A DNA stretch of 25,257 bases from a virus. The notes beneath the pieces are model-generated. The model did not search any database and was not told the origin of the DNA. It saw nothing but the letters and a program-made list of their open reading frames with translations. The DNA lies in IMG/VR virus record IMGVR_UViG_3300047557_001558, positions 1-25,257 of that record; one strand, written 5' to 3'. Made by a program: the position numbers and the translations under genes. Of the stretch, positions 15,989-21,409 are shown in pieces. Numbering within the stretch: position 1 is the stretch's first letter; every line of letters begins with the position of its first letter.

Positions 15989-16291
15989 TCAGATCTTCTG
16001 GCCGTTCGGGTTGGCGCCGAAGCCGGTCGGGACCAGCCAGCCCTGCTTCGTCAGAACCGGCGACTTCAGCGTGGACAGATCGACGTCGTCCTGATCCGGC
16101 AGCGAAGCGTCGGGATTGGCACGACGGGCGACAGGGGTCGGATTGGCTTCCAGCGCCGCAACGCGGGCCAGCAACGCATCGAGCTGGGCCTTCGGAACGC
16201 TGACGGTTTCCTCGACGGTCTCCGTGGTGGTTGCTTCGGGTGCGGGCGTTTCGCCGGGGACTTTCGGTGCAACGGGGGTTTTCGGCGGCAT
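15989..16291 (-). CDS. Hypothetical protein, Pro/Thr-rich with a short coiled coil, 100 aa
   Basis: The N-terminal 35 residues are Pro/Thr/Glu-rich and probably disordered. A short leucine-repeat helix follows ('PKAQLDALLARVAALEA'), then a polar C-terminus with 'VLTKQGWLVPTGFG'. Proteins with this layout are often coded just before the connector genes of podoviruses; function is unknown. The ATG at 16291 has a GGAGA upstream. The longer open frame extending to 16501 is a shadow of the HTH gene. Confidence 0.6.
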   Translation of the reverse strand: MPPKTPVAPKVPGETPAPEATTTETVEETVSVPKAQLDALLARVAALEANPTPVARRANPDASLPDQDDVDLSTLKSPVLTKQGWLVPTGFGANPNGQKI

Positions 16292-16317
16292 GACTGGTGT
16301 CTCCGTGGTGGTTGATG

Positions 16318-16563
16318 TCAAGCGTGGTGCGAGTATTTCCCAACCCTCGGGGCAGATTCCTGCCCTTTGCCGGTAACGTTCGCCCACAGTGCGATGAGCC
16401 TGCAGCCGTCCTCGAAGCGCGGCTTGCTGCCGTCCTTCCAGCCGCCGACGGTGCGCTTCGATACCCCGACAGCGGCGCCAATAGCGACGTGCGGATAGCA
16501 CGACCGCTCAAGGTCGATGATGATGCGGAACCAGTCTATGCACTCGTCCTCGCTGATCAGCAT
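16318..16563 (-). CDS. Small helix-turn-helix DNA-binding protein, 81 aa
   Basis: Residues ~28-50 contain an HTH-like stretch, 'VAIGAAVGVSKRTVGGWKDG', with the turn Gly-Val-Ser and recognition helix Lys-Arg-Thr-Val-Gly-Gly-Trp. The rest is helical and ends in a basic Gly/Lys/Ser tail. It probably binds DNA as a transcription regulator. It sits between the replication and virion modules, where a late-gene regulator or a small terminase could lie, but neither role is shown. The start at 16563 is preferred over an upstream in-frame TTG at 16578; a GGGG precedes it and the prior stop is one base away. Confidence 0.7.
   Translation of the reverse strand: MLISEDECIDWFRIIIDLERSCYPHVAIGAAVGVSKRTVGGWKDGSKPRFEDGCRLIALWANVTGKGQESAPRVGKYSHHA
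16349..16365. repeat. 17-bp hairpin repeat, copy 2 (GGGGCAGATTCCTGCCC)
   Basis: This is the identical 17-mer to 10051-10067, lying inside the 3' end of the small HTH gene. The hairpin is GGGCAG-ATTC-CTGCCC. Copy 1 is noncoding, whereas this one encodes Gly-Gln-Glu-Ser-Ala, so protein constraint alone does not explain the identity. Confidence 0.6.
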
Positions 16564-16564
16564 C

Positions 16565-16849
16565 TCAGGCCCCGTCAAATGCGCGCACGCGCGAATCGGT
16601 GAGCATCCGGATCGTCTCCGCCAGCATGTCCAGCTCGGAGAGCTTCCTGATCCGCATCAGGCTTTTGTCGCCATGCACGCCGAGTGGCCCGACGTGGCAA
16701 TCCGGGCATAGCGGGATCGTCAGGAAATCGCTTGCCCGCTGTGCCATGCCCTGGCCTTCCCGGATGTGATGCACATGCACGCCACTCGCTCCGCAGCAGG
16801 CGCACGGCAACTGTGCGACCTTGCCCATGTGGCGGAGCCCGGCGTTCAT
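16565..16849 (-). CDS. HNH-type nuclease, Ref/DUF968-like
   Basis: The 94-residue protein shows a zinc-HNH pattern: C16-x2-C19, His-Val-His-His at 25-28, and C48-Pro-Asp-C51-His at 48-52, followed by 'GVHGDKSLMRIRKLSELDMLAETI'. The whole pattern ('HHI-REGQGMAQRASDFLTIPLCPDCH') resembles the RecA-dependent nuclease Ref/DUF968 family found in lambdoid and P1-like phages. It overlaps NinB by ATGA. A recombination-linked DNA nuclease role is inferred from family and neighbourhood. Confidence 0.8.
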   Translation of the reverse strand: MNAGLRHMGKVAQLPCACCGASGVHVHHIREGQGMAQRASDFLTIPLCPDCHVGPLGVHGDKSLMRIRKLSELDMLAETIRMLTDSRVRAFDGA

Positions 16850-17229
16850 GCCGCCGCCCTATCCGAGAACCTGACGCCACGCTCGGCGCCGAACGCATAA
16901 ACCAGTTCCAGCAGGTCGCCGAACTCCCGCTTGCCCATCCGGCTTGTCCGCTGCCCGCAGACGACGAATCCGCCATCCAGTCCTGGCACGACCTTCTGCT
17001 TCTTCAGGGCCGCGCTAAACACGTCCTTCCATTCCTCGGGGGTCAGCTTCTGGCCGTACCAATCGACCTGCTCGCTGACTTCGTTCAGGGCCGGCCAGAG
17101 CGCGGCGTTCTGGTCGAGGCTCCGGGTGCGCTCGGCAATCGTCACGACGTAACCATCGGGAGCGGCCAGCACGTCGCGGCATGCGGCCTTGCGTGCGGCC
17201 TCGCCGGTCAGGATCAGGATGCGCTTCAT
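16846..17229 (-). CDS. ninB: NinB-like recombination protein (lambda Orf family)
   Basis: The 127-residue length and the series 'RSLDQNAALWPALNEVSEQV', 'WYGQKLTPEEWKDVF', 'VPGLDGGFVVCGQRTSRM' and 'KREFGDLLELVYAFGAERG' are clear signs of the NinB/Orf family. Lambda Orf (NinB) binds single-stranded DNA with SSB and helps RecBCD/RecFOR-independent phage recombination. It is in an operon with a helicase loader, an initiator and an HNH protein, overlapping both neighbours by ATGA. High confidence from the family signature. Confidence 0.92.
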   Translation of the reverse strand: MKRILILTGEAARKAACRDVLAAPDGYVVTIAERTRSLDQNAALWPALNEVSEQVDWYGQKLTPEEWKDVFSAALKKQKVVPGLDGGFVVCGQRTSRMGKREFGDLLELVYAFGAERGVRFSDRAAA

Positions 17230-17498
17230 GCGGCTTTCCTCCGCTCGAATTCGCGTTTGACTGCCTCGCGCAGCGGATTCACGGCCTTTACGCCTCTCGC
17301 GTTTTCGGCTTTCGCCAGATAGCCGCGCCGCTCTTCCAGGCTCGGCAGGCTGAGAACGTGCCGAACTTCACAAGCCATGCGCCATTCCTCAGCATCCAGC
17401 AGGCCAAGGCGCTCGGCCTCTTCGCGGGTCAGCAGGCCGTCGAATTCCCGTATCGCGGCACGTTCCTCGAACACTTCGTTGAACAGTTCGCCAGTCAT
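17226..17498 (-). CDS. Hypothetical protein, 90 aa, next to ninB
   Basis: This acidic and basic, helical protein has 'GLLTREEAERLGLLDAEEWR' and 'SLPSLEERRGYLAKAEN' and a basic C-terminus. The stretch 'RHVLSLPSLEERRGYLA' recurs in small phage proteins near replication genes, without known function. The start at 17498 makes an ATGA overlap with the P-like gene; the longer frame to 17597 would run through that gene and is less likely. The end overlaps ninB by ATGA. Confidence 0.7.
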   Translation of the reverse strand: MTGELFNEVFEERAAIREFDGLLTREEAERLGLLDAEEWRMACEVRHVLSLPSLEERRGYLAKAENARGVKAVNPLREAVKREFERRKAA

Positions 17499-17962
17499 GC
17501 TGATGCCTTGATTCCGAGGGCTTCGCGGTACATCTTGACCTGCAGGAACGCGAGCTTTTCGCCAGATTCGTGGCGCCGCTTCAGATCCTTTGCCCACGCC
17601 AGATGATCGCGGCTCGGCATCTTCGCGACGGTTTCCAGGACCTTCTGCGCCGCTTCTTCCGCCCTGGCGATTTCGTCAGGGGTCGGGTAGTGCGGTAAGG
17701 CTTTCGGTGCGTCCAGTCCGCGCTGCCCTGCTTCCCTGCACATCGTCAGGAATTCCGGCAGGGTCGGCGGGAACGGCTTGGCATCCAGTGCGTCAAGGGC
17801 TTGCTTGATCGCGTTCGGCTGGTCAGCGAATCCTGCCAGCTTCACAGCCCAAACATTCCGCATCGAGGCAGGGTCGGTTCCGCGCCACAGGTCGGCAAAC
17901 TTCGACCCGTACAACGCCAGCATGTGATCGAAAATTCTGGTAATCCAGGCTTCAGGCAACAT
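17495..17962 (-). CDS. Replicative helicase loader, lambda P-like
   Basis: The 155-residue protein has 'AWITRIFDHMLALYGSKFADLW', 'VWAVKLAGFADQPNAIKQALDAL' and 'FPPTLPEFLTMCREAGQR', matching the lambda P-like replication protein family, which recruits and loads host DnaB helicase at the phage origin. It follows an O-like initiator gene directly, the arrangement known from lambda. The start at 17962 is preferred because GGGGAG lies seven bases upstream; it overlaps the initiator stop by 11 bases. An upstream ATG at 17977 lacks a ribosome site. Confidence 0.85.
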   Translation of the reverse strand: MLPEAWITRIFDHMLALYGSKFADLWRGTDPASMRNVWAVKLAGFADQPNAIKQALDALDAKPFPPTLPEFLTMCREAGQRGLDAPKALPHYPTPDEIARAEEAAQKVLETVAKMPSRDHLAWAKDLKRRHESGEKLAFLQVKMYREALGIKASA

Positions 17963-18848
17963 GGCGAGACTCCCCATCGATGAACGGCAACGGCTCCGGC
18001 TGCTGGCCCCTTCCGGTCAGTGCGTCAAGAAAGTCCTTGCGCTGATCGGACACGGATTTGAATTGGATGGACTGCGACGGAACCGTTCGGCCTGTTGCCC
18101 ACTCCATGCGAACCTTCTCGGCGTTCTTGAGCAACACCCCGAAGTCGTGCCCAGTGCGGACGTAGAACGGATCGTTGTGGGAAACGAAAAACGCGGCGAT
18201 CTTCGGCGCTTCTTCAGCGCCAACACGCTTCACGAAGTCCTGAACGTTGCGAGCGACCTTCGCGTTTCTGACCGGATCAACTCCGTACCTGACGCGGTAC
18301 GCCAACGAGTACGACTCCCACGCTTCGCGGTTCGATTCCTTCGATCCGTCATCTGATTTTTTTGATGCTGTCGCTTTTGCGACAGCGGGAAGAGATGGCG
18401 CAGGATTTTCTTCAGGGCTCGACGCAAGGGTTTGATCCTCTCCTTGATCCTTGATCCTTGATCCTTGATCCTCCGACGAACGTTCGCGAGGATTCGCGAG
18501 GGTTCGCGAGGATTCGTCGAAGTCGGGTATTTTCGACGGTGACGGCTTGTCAATCTTCTGATGATTCAACCAGTTACAAATTTGCACGTATGTCGTGCCA
18601 TCGACCCGATAGAGCGCAACACAGTTTTCGCGCTCCAACTCTTCAAGCCACTGGTTGATCAGCTCCGGCGCATCATCGTCATATGGAAAAAGAAGGCTCG
18701 CGAGCATTCGCGAATTTCCGCGAGCCCTCCCCGAATCGTCGCAAATCGTCCAGAGTTGAATGAAAAGAAGCCTGGCGTCGCGAGAGACGCGCCCCATGCT
18801 TTCGGAGTGCGGGAACTCTGGTTTAATCGTGCGAATACGCGCCATCAT
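17952..18848 (-). CDS. Replication initiator, lambda O-like, with an iteron-encoding linker
   Basis: The 298-residue protein opens with 'ARIRTIKPEFPHSESMGRVS' and 'DARLLFIQLWTICDDSGRAR', the N-terminal winged-helix pattern of phage O-like/DnaD-like initiators that bind origin DNA. A polar low-complexity linker (about residues 107-170) separates it from a helical C-terminal part ('AYRVRYGVDPVRNAKVARNV' and onward) that probably contacts the loader. The DNA coding for the linker is made of short tandem repeats (see origin), as in lambda O. Two adjacent ATGs (18848, 18845) follow an AAGGGG site; the first overlaps the HNH stop. The loader gene follows with an 11-base overlap. Confidence 0.85.
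   Translation of the reverse strand: MMARIRTIKPEFPHSESMGRVSRDARLLFIQLWTICDDSGRARGNSRMLASLLFPYDDDAPELINQWLEELERENCVALYRVDGTTYVQICNWLNHQKIDKPSPSKIPDFDESSRTLANPRERSSEDQGSRIKDQGEDQTLASSPEENPAPSLPAVAKATASKKSDDGSKESNREAWESYSLAYRVRYGVDPVRNAKVARNVQDFVKRVGAEEAPKIAAFFVSHNDPFYVRTGHDFGVLLKNAEKVRMEWATGRTVPSQSIQFKSVSDQRKDFLDALTGRGQQPEPLPFIDGESRHVA
18355..18520. other. Candidate replication origin inside the O-like gene (iterons, A/T run, inverted repeat)
   Basis: Five copies of TTGATCC lie at 18432-18438 and, in tandem with a 7-bp period, at 18444-18471. They are followed by decamers of the form GRTTCGCGAG at 18481-18510 with a degenerate fourth copy (18511-18520). Nearby are a T-run (about 18357-18363) and a perfect inverted repeat GCTGTCGC-TTTT-GCGACAGC at 18367-18386. 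Further TCGCGAG/TCGCGAA motifs occur at 18698-18724 and 18778-18784. Origins inside the initiator gene's linker with iterons are known from lambda; here this is inferred from pattern and position. Confidence 0.7.
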
Positions 18849-19321
18849 TCACCCCTTACGCTCTTGGCCAGAGCGTGAAATTCATCTGGACTCAGAGACA
18901 AAATCGTTTTGATGTCGTCGCTTGAAAAATCGTCTCGATAACCAATGAACTCGCCGATAACGAAAAGCTTCTTGTCGAATTTGCGCATACCTTCTTCGAC
19001 ATCTGGATGAAGACTTGATCGAACCAGTCCTCTAACGACACAGGCCAGCTCAAGGTATGAAAACCAGCCGTCCGAATGGCATAGAACATCGTCGAAAACG
19101 TCTTTTTCTTTGTGAGTTCCTTCGTGGCACTCGTCGCACAAACAAAGAAGTTCGGACGAGTTGTATTCCCAAACCTTGCGGCCCTTCACGTACCTGATGT
19201 GATGCACATGAAGCTGCGCTTCCTTCTCCCCGCAGCACTGGCATGCGAACCCTGCCGCCGCCATTACTTCAAGGCGCTTTTTTTGCCACAGCGGATGCTT
19301 GTATTGATCGTAGAATTTCAC
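18845..19321 (-). CDS. Free-standing HNH endonuclease
   Basis: The 158-residue protein has an N-terminal helix 'HPLWQKKRLEVMAAAGF', zinc pairs C27-x2-C30 and C62-x2-C65, the HNH His-Val-His-His at 38-41 and Asn-Ser-Ser-Glu at 54-57, His66 and His70: a complete HNH nuclease core. The C-terminal ~80 residues may set DNA specificity. The start is GTG at 19321, overlapping the VRR-NUC stop (GTGA). Its GC content is visibly lower than the neighbours, so a recently acquired or mobile (homing-type) gene is possible. Packaging or repair roles also fit HNH genes. Confidence 0.87.
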   Translation of the reverse strand: MKFYDQYKHPLWQKKRLEVMAAAGFACQCCGEKEAQLHVHHIRYVKGRKVWEYNSSELLCLCDECHEGTHKEKDVFDDVLCHSDGWFSYLELACVVRGLVRSSLHPDVEEGMRKFDKKLFVIGEFIGYRDDFSSDDIKTILSLSPDEFHALAKSVRGE

Positions 19322-19734
19322 TTGCTACCCCCATCCAGAACGGCCCACACATCGCCAACAGACCGCGCAATGAACGCGACGGCACCGTTGGCCTTGGCCT
19401 TGTCGATGAACGCTGCCTGCTCCGGATCTACGCGACCAGACGGGCGCTTGACCTCGATCAGCAGGGAGTGACCGGTACGCAGCTGGCCGATGATGTCCGG
19501 GCAGCCCTTGAAGCCGAATTTGATGAACTGGCTCTGTTTGCCGCCAGGGCGCGTCAGATGCCCCGCCCCGGTATTCATGCGGTGCGCCCACACGACCGCC
19601 GGATGCACCTTCAGTGCGCGCAGGATCGATGACAGGACATCGGCCTCTTTCGGCTCGGGCTGCGTCAGCTTGTAGCCGCGAGACTTGGCCCTGGCGTTGA
19701 TCACTGACAGATCGGTTTCAGTCATGCGAGTCAT
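19318..19734 (-). CDS. VRR-NUC domain nuclease
   Basis: The 138-residue protein has the PD-(D/E)XK core of the VRR-NUC family: Asp80 in 'GCPDIIGQ', then 'LLIEVKRPSG' giving Glu94-x-Lys96, followed by 'QAAFIDKAKANGAVAFIARSV'. The N-terminal 'HRMNTGAGHLTRPGGKQSQF' region is also usual for phage members. These enzymes act on DNA structures or as resolvase-like nucleases in phage replication. The start at 19734 is chosen since it forms an ATGA overlap with the zinc-ribbon gene and AAGG lies seven bases upstream; the frame is open to 19752. Confidence 0.9.
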   Translation of the reverse strand: MTRMTETDLSVINARAKSRGYKLTQPEPKEADVLSSILRALKVHPAVVWAHRMNTGAGHLTRPGGKQSQFIKFGFKGCPDIIGQLRTGHSLLIEVKRPSGRVDPEQAAFIDKAKANGAVAFIARSVGDVWAVLDGGSK

Positions 19735-19925
19735 GGCTTGGCCTTCGCGCATTCAGCGCACTTCCAGCCGTGCTGTTTGCCGGCGACCATATTTGCCTTC
19801 CGGCCCGCAGGCTTGGATGACTTGCCGCACTTCTTGCAGGGGAACCGGAAGCCGTACATGGCTGCGATCCGGTCGGCCTGAATCCGGTAGTCCTGAATCG
19901 CTGACGGGGGCGTGCTGATGGTCAT
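19731..19925 (-). CDS. Small zinc-ribbon-like protein, 64 aa
   Basis: Two Cys pairs (C30-x2-C33 and C56-x2-C59) are spaced like a zinc ribbon, with a Lys/Gly-rich loop between, and the N-terminal ~28 residues form an Ala/Arg helix with 'RIQADRIAAMYGF'. It may bind nucleic acid or a polymerase subunit. It overlaps both neighbours by ATGA within the early leftward operon. No family is named. Confidence 0.75.
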   Translation of the reverse strand: MTISTPPSAIQDYRIQADRIAAMYGFRFPCKKCGKSSKPAGRKANMVAGKQHGWKCAECAKAKP

Positions 19926-20119
19926 TTCCGCTCGCCCTCCGGCTGCATCGGATTGATGCCAGCGACCCGGCAGACCATAGTGGATTCAAGGAGCTTCGCC
20001 TTTGCCCACTGCTCTAGGAGGTCGTTGATGAATGATGTGCGACACTTGCCGGTCGCAGAGCAGTACCCGTCTAGAACGGCGACGGTTTCGGCCTTGGCCT
20101 CAAATCTGATTTCAGGCAT
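19922..20119 (-). CDS. Ribbon-helix-helix (Arc/MetJ-type) DNA-binding protein, 65 aa
   Basis: The N-terminal 'PEIRFEAKAETVAVLDGYCS' looks like an RHH beta-strand followed by helix 1, then 'KCRTSFINDLLEQWAKAKLL' gives the second helix, the usual ~45-residue RHH layout. Such dimers bind operator DNA through the strand. The start at 20119 is one base after the Cro-like stop; a longer frame to 20161 would overlap that gene. A regulatory role in the early region is likely. Confidence 0.75.
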   Translation of the reverse strand: MPEIRFEAKAETVAVLDGYCSATGKCRTSFINDLLEQWAKAKLLESTMVCRVAGINPMQPEGERK

Positions 20120-20120
20120 G

Positions 20121-20318
20121 TCAGGCGGCTTTCCGGTGCTTGCTACAGAAGTAGTCAGCAAGCGTCTGAATCTTCCTTACAGAAGGGTCTGGAATGCGGC
20201 CATCTTTCAGTTGCCACAGCCAGGAAGGTTTCAATCCGGTTTCCCGGCAAACCTCTGTAAGAACCGTGTCGCCACTGCGAAGCTGCGCCAAGACGTAATC
20301 GAGGATGTTTGTATTCAT
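20121..20318 (-). CDS. Cro-like helix-turn-helix repressor, 65 aa
   Basis: The short protein has an HTH: 'VLTEVCRETGLKPSWLWQLK' with the turn Thr-Gly-Leu and recognition helix Lys-Pro-Ser-Trp-Leu-Trp. It is Cro/C1-like in size and pattern and is the first gene of the leftward operon. Just upstream lie the palindromic operators 20330-20343 and 20353-20366, so it is the best visible candidate for binding them and repressing both early promoters. No C1-type repressor with a cleavage domain is found in the window. Confidence 0.8.
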   Translation of the reverse strand: MNTNILDYVLAQLRSGDTVLTEVCRETGLKPSWLWQLKDGRIPDPSVRKIQTLADYFCSKHRKAA

Positions 20319-20329
20319 GCCGAAATCAT

Positions 20330-20343
20330 CTCAAAATTTTGAG
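20330..20343. promoter_or_regulatory. Operator OL1 (CTCAAAATTTTGAG)
   Basis: A perfect 14-bp palindrome lies 12 bp upstream of the Cro-like start and is centred 23 bp from the next operator. The CTCAA/TTGAG half-sites match the other operators of the region. Confidence 0.8.
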
Positions 20344-20352
20344 CCGGTGGCA

Positions 20353-20366
20353 ATCAATACTTTGAG
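20353..20366. promoter_or_regulatory. Operator OL2 (ATCAATACTTTGAG)
   Basis: It is read on the minus strand as CTCAAAGTATTGAT, one base off a full palindrome of the same core. A minus-strand TATATT lies just upstream of it (about 20368-20373) as a possible -10 of the leftward promoter, though no good -35 is seen. Confidence 0.75.
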
Positions 20367-20421
20367 GAATATAGACGCGATGATTCTGACTATGCGAACT
20401 ACGCGCCCTTGAATTAGACCG

Positions 20422-20455
20422 CTCAAAGTCTTGAGTATTCGCTAAAAGTATTATA
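20422..20455. promoter_or_regulatory. Operator pair OM (CTCAAAGTCTTGAG and CTAAAAGTATTATA)
   Basis: A strong palindrome at 20422-20435 is followed 20 bp later by a degenerate copy at 20442-20455. Overlapping them are a plus-strand TATATT (20452-20457) and a minus-strand TATAAT (20455-20450), so divergent promoters are possible; -35 boxes are weak. The plus-strand one would drive the structured RNA just downstream. Confidence 0.65.
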
Positions 20456-20457
20456 TT

Positions 20458-20625
20458 CTTGGCTTGTCGTAACGGGTGGCACCGTTCGGCTTGCAGTAGA
20501 AACGCAGACCCGCAGTGTTACTAGGTGGGCCTTGATAAGGTGTGTTTCGACTGTTCTACTGCCAGTTGAATACGCTGCCCTGCCAAGGCCAAGGCCCACC
20601 TAGAAGCATCGCGGGTTTTTCTTTT
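20458..20625 (+). ncRNA. Candidate structured noncoding RNA with U-run
   Basis: No protein-like frame fits. A perfect 14-bp inverted repeat (CTAGGTGGGCCTTG at 20521-20534, CAAGGCCCACCTAG at 20590-20603) extends outward. After one mismatch, five further pairs (GTGTT/AGCAT with two wobbles) follow; after another, ACCCGC/GCGGGT (20508-20513, 20611-20616) closes the helix, giving about 25-27 pairs in all. The 55-base apex holds a second stem (CGACTG 20548-20553 with CAGTTG 20563-20568). The closing strand runs straight into TTTTTCTTTT, a terminator-like end on the plus strand only. A small hairpin (AACGG/CCGTT) lies at 20471-20486. An operator-controlled promoter lies just upstream. Function unknown; ends are approximate. 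Confidence 0.6.
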
Positions 20626-20913
20626 GGCGCGACCGCAATGGACGCGATAGCCAACGGGCCTGCATCGGCCAGCTTCCACGAATAGACCGGCACTCCTACA
20701 CCCGGAGACTACGCCGCGCGGCCTGTGAGCGAGGGACTGCACAAGAGCAGGGGTAAATGGTGGGACTGACCCTGTTTCGATGAATCGCTCCGTCATGCGT
20801 AGCCTGGTGTCTGGCAACACGATCAGACATGGGGCAGGGTCGGTTAATCCACCCTAGGGGAATCTATACCCAAAAATCACCGATAAAACATTTATTGGCG
20901 CTCGCCTGTAATT
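20626..20913 (+). other. Gene-free segment with a second structured RNA domain
   Basis: No credible gene lies here on either strand. A helix of ten pairs (ACTGACCCTG at 20765-20774 with CAGGGTCGGT at 20835-20844) is enclosed by GGTGG/CCACC and contains alternative stems such as TGTCTG/CAGACA. The segment after about 20855 is AT-rich (to ~20900) and shows no clear function. Confidence 0.45.
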
Positions 20914-20955
20914 CTCAAGATATTGATTGACAGACGCTCAAAGTATTGAGATACT
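20914..20955 (+). promoter_or_regulatory. Rightward early promoter with two operators
   Basis: TTGACA (20927-20932), a 17-bp spacer and GATACT (20950-20955) form a good sigma-70 promoter. The operator CTCAAAGTATTGAG (20937-20950) fills the spacer, and a second operator CTCAAGATATTGAT (20914-20927) overlaps the -35, 23 bp away centre to centre. Binding would block the polymerase. This is the probable promoter for the plus-strand operon starting at 21413. Confidence 0.82.
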
Positions 20956-21210
20956 GAATCTGTCGAAACAAACAACGCACCAGCAAAACCCGCGAGTCGG
21001 GCATTGAAGCCAAGCAAGAGAGTCCAGGGGATGCCTTGGTGAGCGAAGCGGAGAACCACCGGAGCGATAGAGCATCACGCAGCCTGATAGCGCAACAGGC
21101 CGTAACTGGAGAACGAAAGCCCAGCGACGAGAAGCGAGAGAGCTTCCGACAAGTACGCCACGTTACGGCCGCCGGAACCACTTCGACACCACTTCGGCTG
21201 GTGCTAGTGG

Positions 21211-21318
21211 ATGAAAAAAGGCAAGCGCCTAGTCAAGCGCCGTAAGGCTGGAAGGCCGATCAGAACCCTCGGAGCGCCGAGTAACAACCCGCCACGGCGG
21301 GCCAAAACTCCAAGCTGA
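21211..21318 (+). CDS. Very short basic ORF, 35 aa (tentative)
   Basis: The ATG at 21211 follows the AGTGG hairpin arm and opens 35 residues with 13 Lys/Arg, including Lys-Arg-Arg-Lys-Ala-Gly-Arg-Pro, which resembles an AT-hook core. No good ribosome site is seen and the frame crosses several leader hairpins. It may be a small nucleic-acid-binding peptide or simply chance within a structured RNA. Confidence 0.3.
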   Translation: MKKGKRLVKRRKAGRPIRTLGAPSNNPPRRAKTPS

Positions 21319-21393
21319 TCCGACCCGGAAGCCGGTAACCGGGATTGAGCAACACGGCCAAGCGGGCCGCGCCGACAAACAAGTCGGCCCGCA

Positions 21394-21409
21394 ATTCCCA
21401 CGGGGGAAT
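21394..21409 (+). promoter_or_regulatory. Hairpin covering the ribosome binding site of the 103-aa gene
   Basis: ATTCCC (21394-21399) pairs with GGGAAT (21404-21409) around ACGG. The GGGGG stretch that serves as Shine-Dalgarno for the ATG at 21413 lies in the loop and 3' arm, so the stem would hide it. Confidence 0.6.

Noticed and set aside
18367-18386. GCTGTCGC-TTTT-GCGACAGC as a terminator
   Set aside because: It lies inside the initiator gene and the T-run is on the wrong side for termination on either strand; an origin-related inverted repeat is more likely.
20121-20318. Calling the phage temperate from the Cro-like gene and operators
   Set aside because: Operators and a Cro-like gene suggest a lambda-like switch, but no integrase, attachment site or full-length repressor is in the window, so lifestyle is left open.
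20458-20625. Retron or CRISPR-type guide RNA interpretation of the structured RNA
   Set aside because: No reverse transcriptase, Cas gene or repeat array is in the window, so there is no support beyond having long paired arms.
20521-20820. Minus-strand frame of 99 codons in the control region
   Set aside because: It runs through the long RNA helix, is Arg/Ser/Cys-rich, lacks a ribosome site and shows no protein pattern.
21036-21245. Plus-strand frame of 69 codons in the early leader (TTG/GTG start)
   Set aside because: Third-position GC is only about half, well below real genes here; sequence is polar with no pattern and crosses several leader hairpins.
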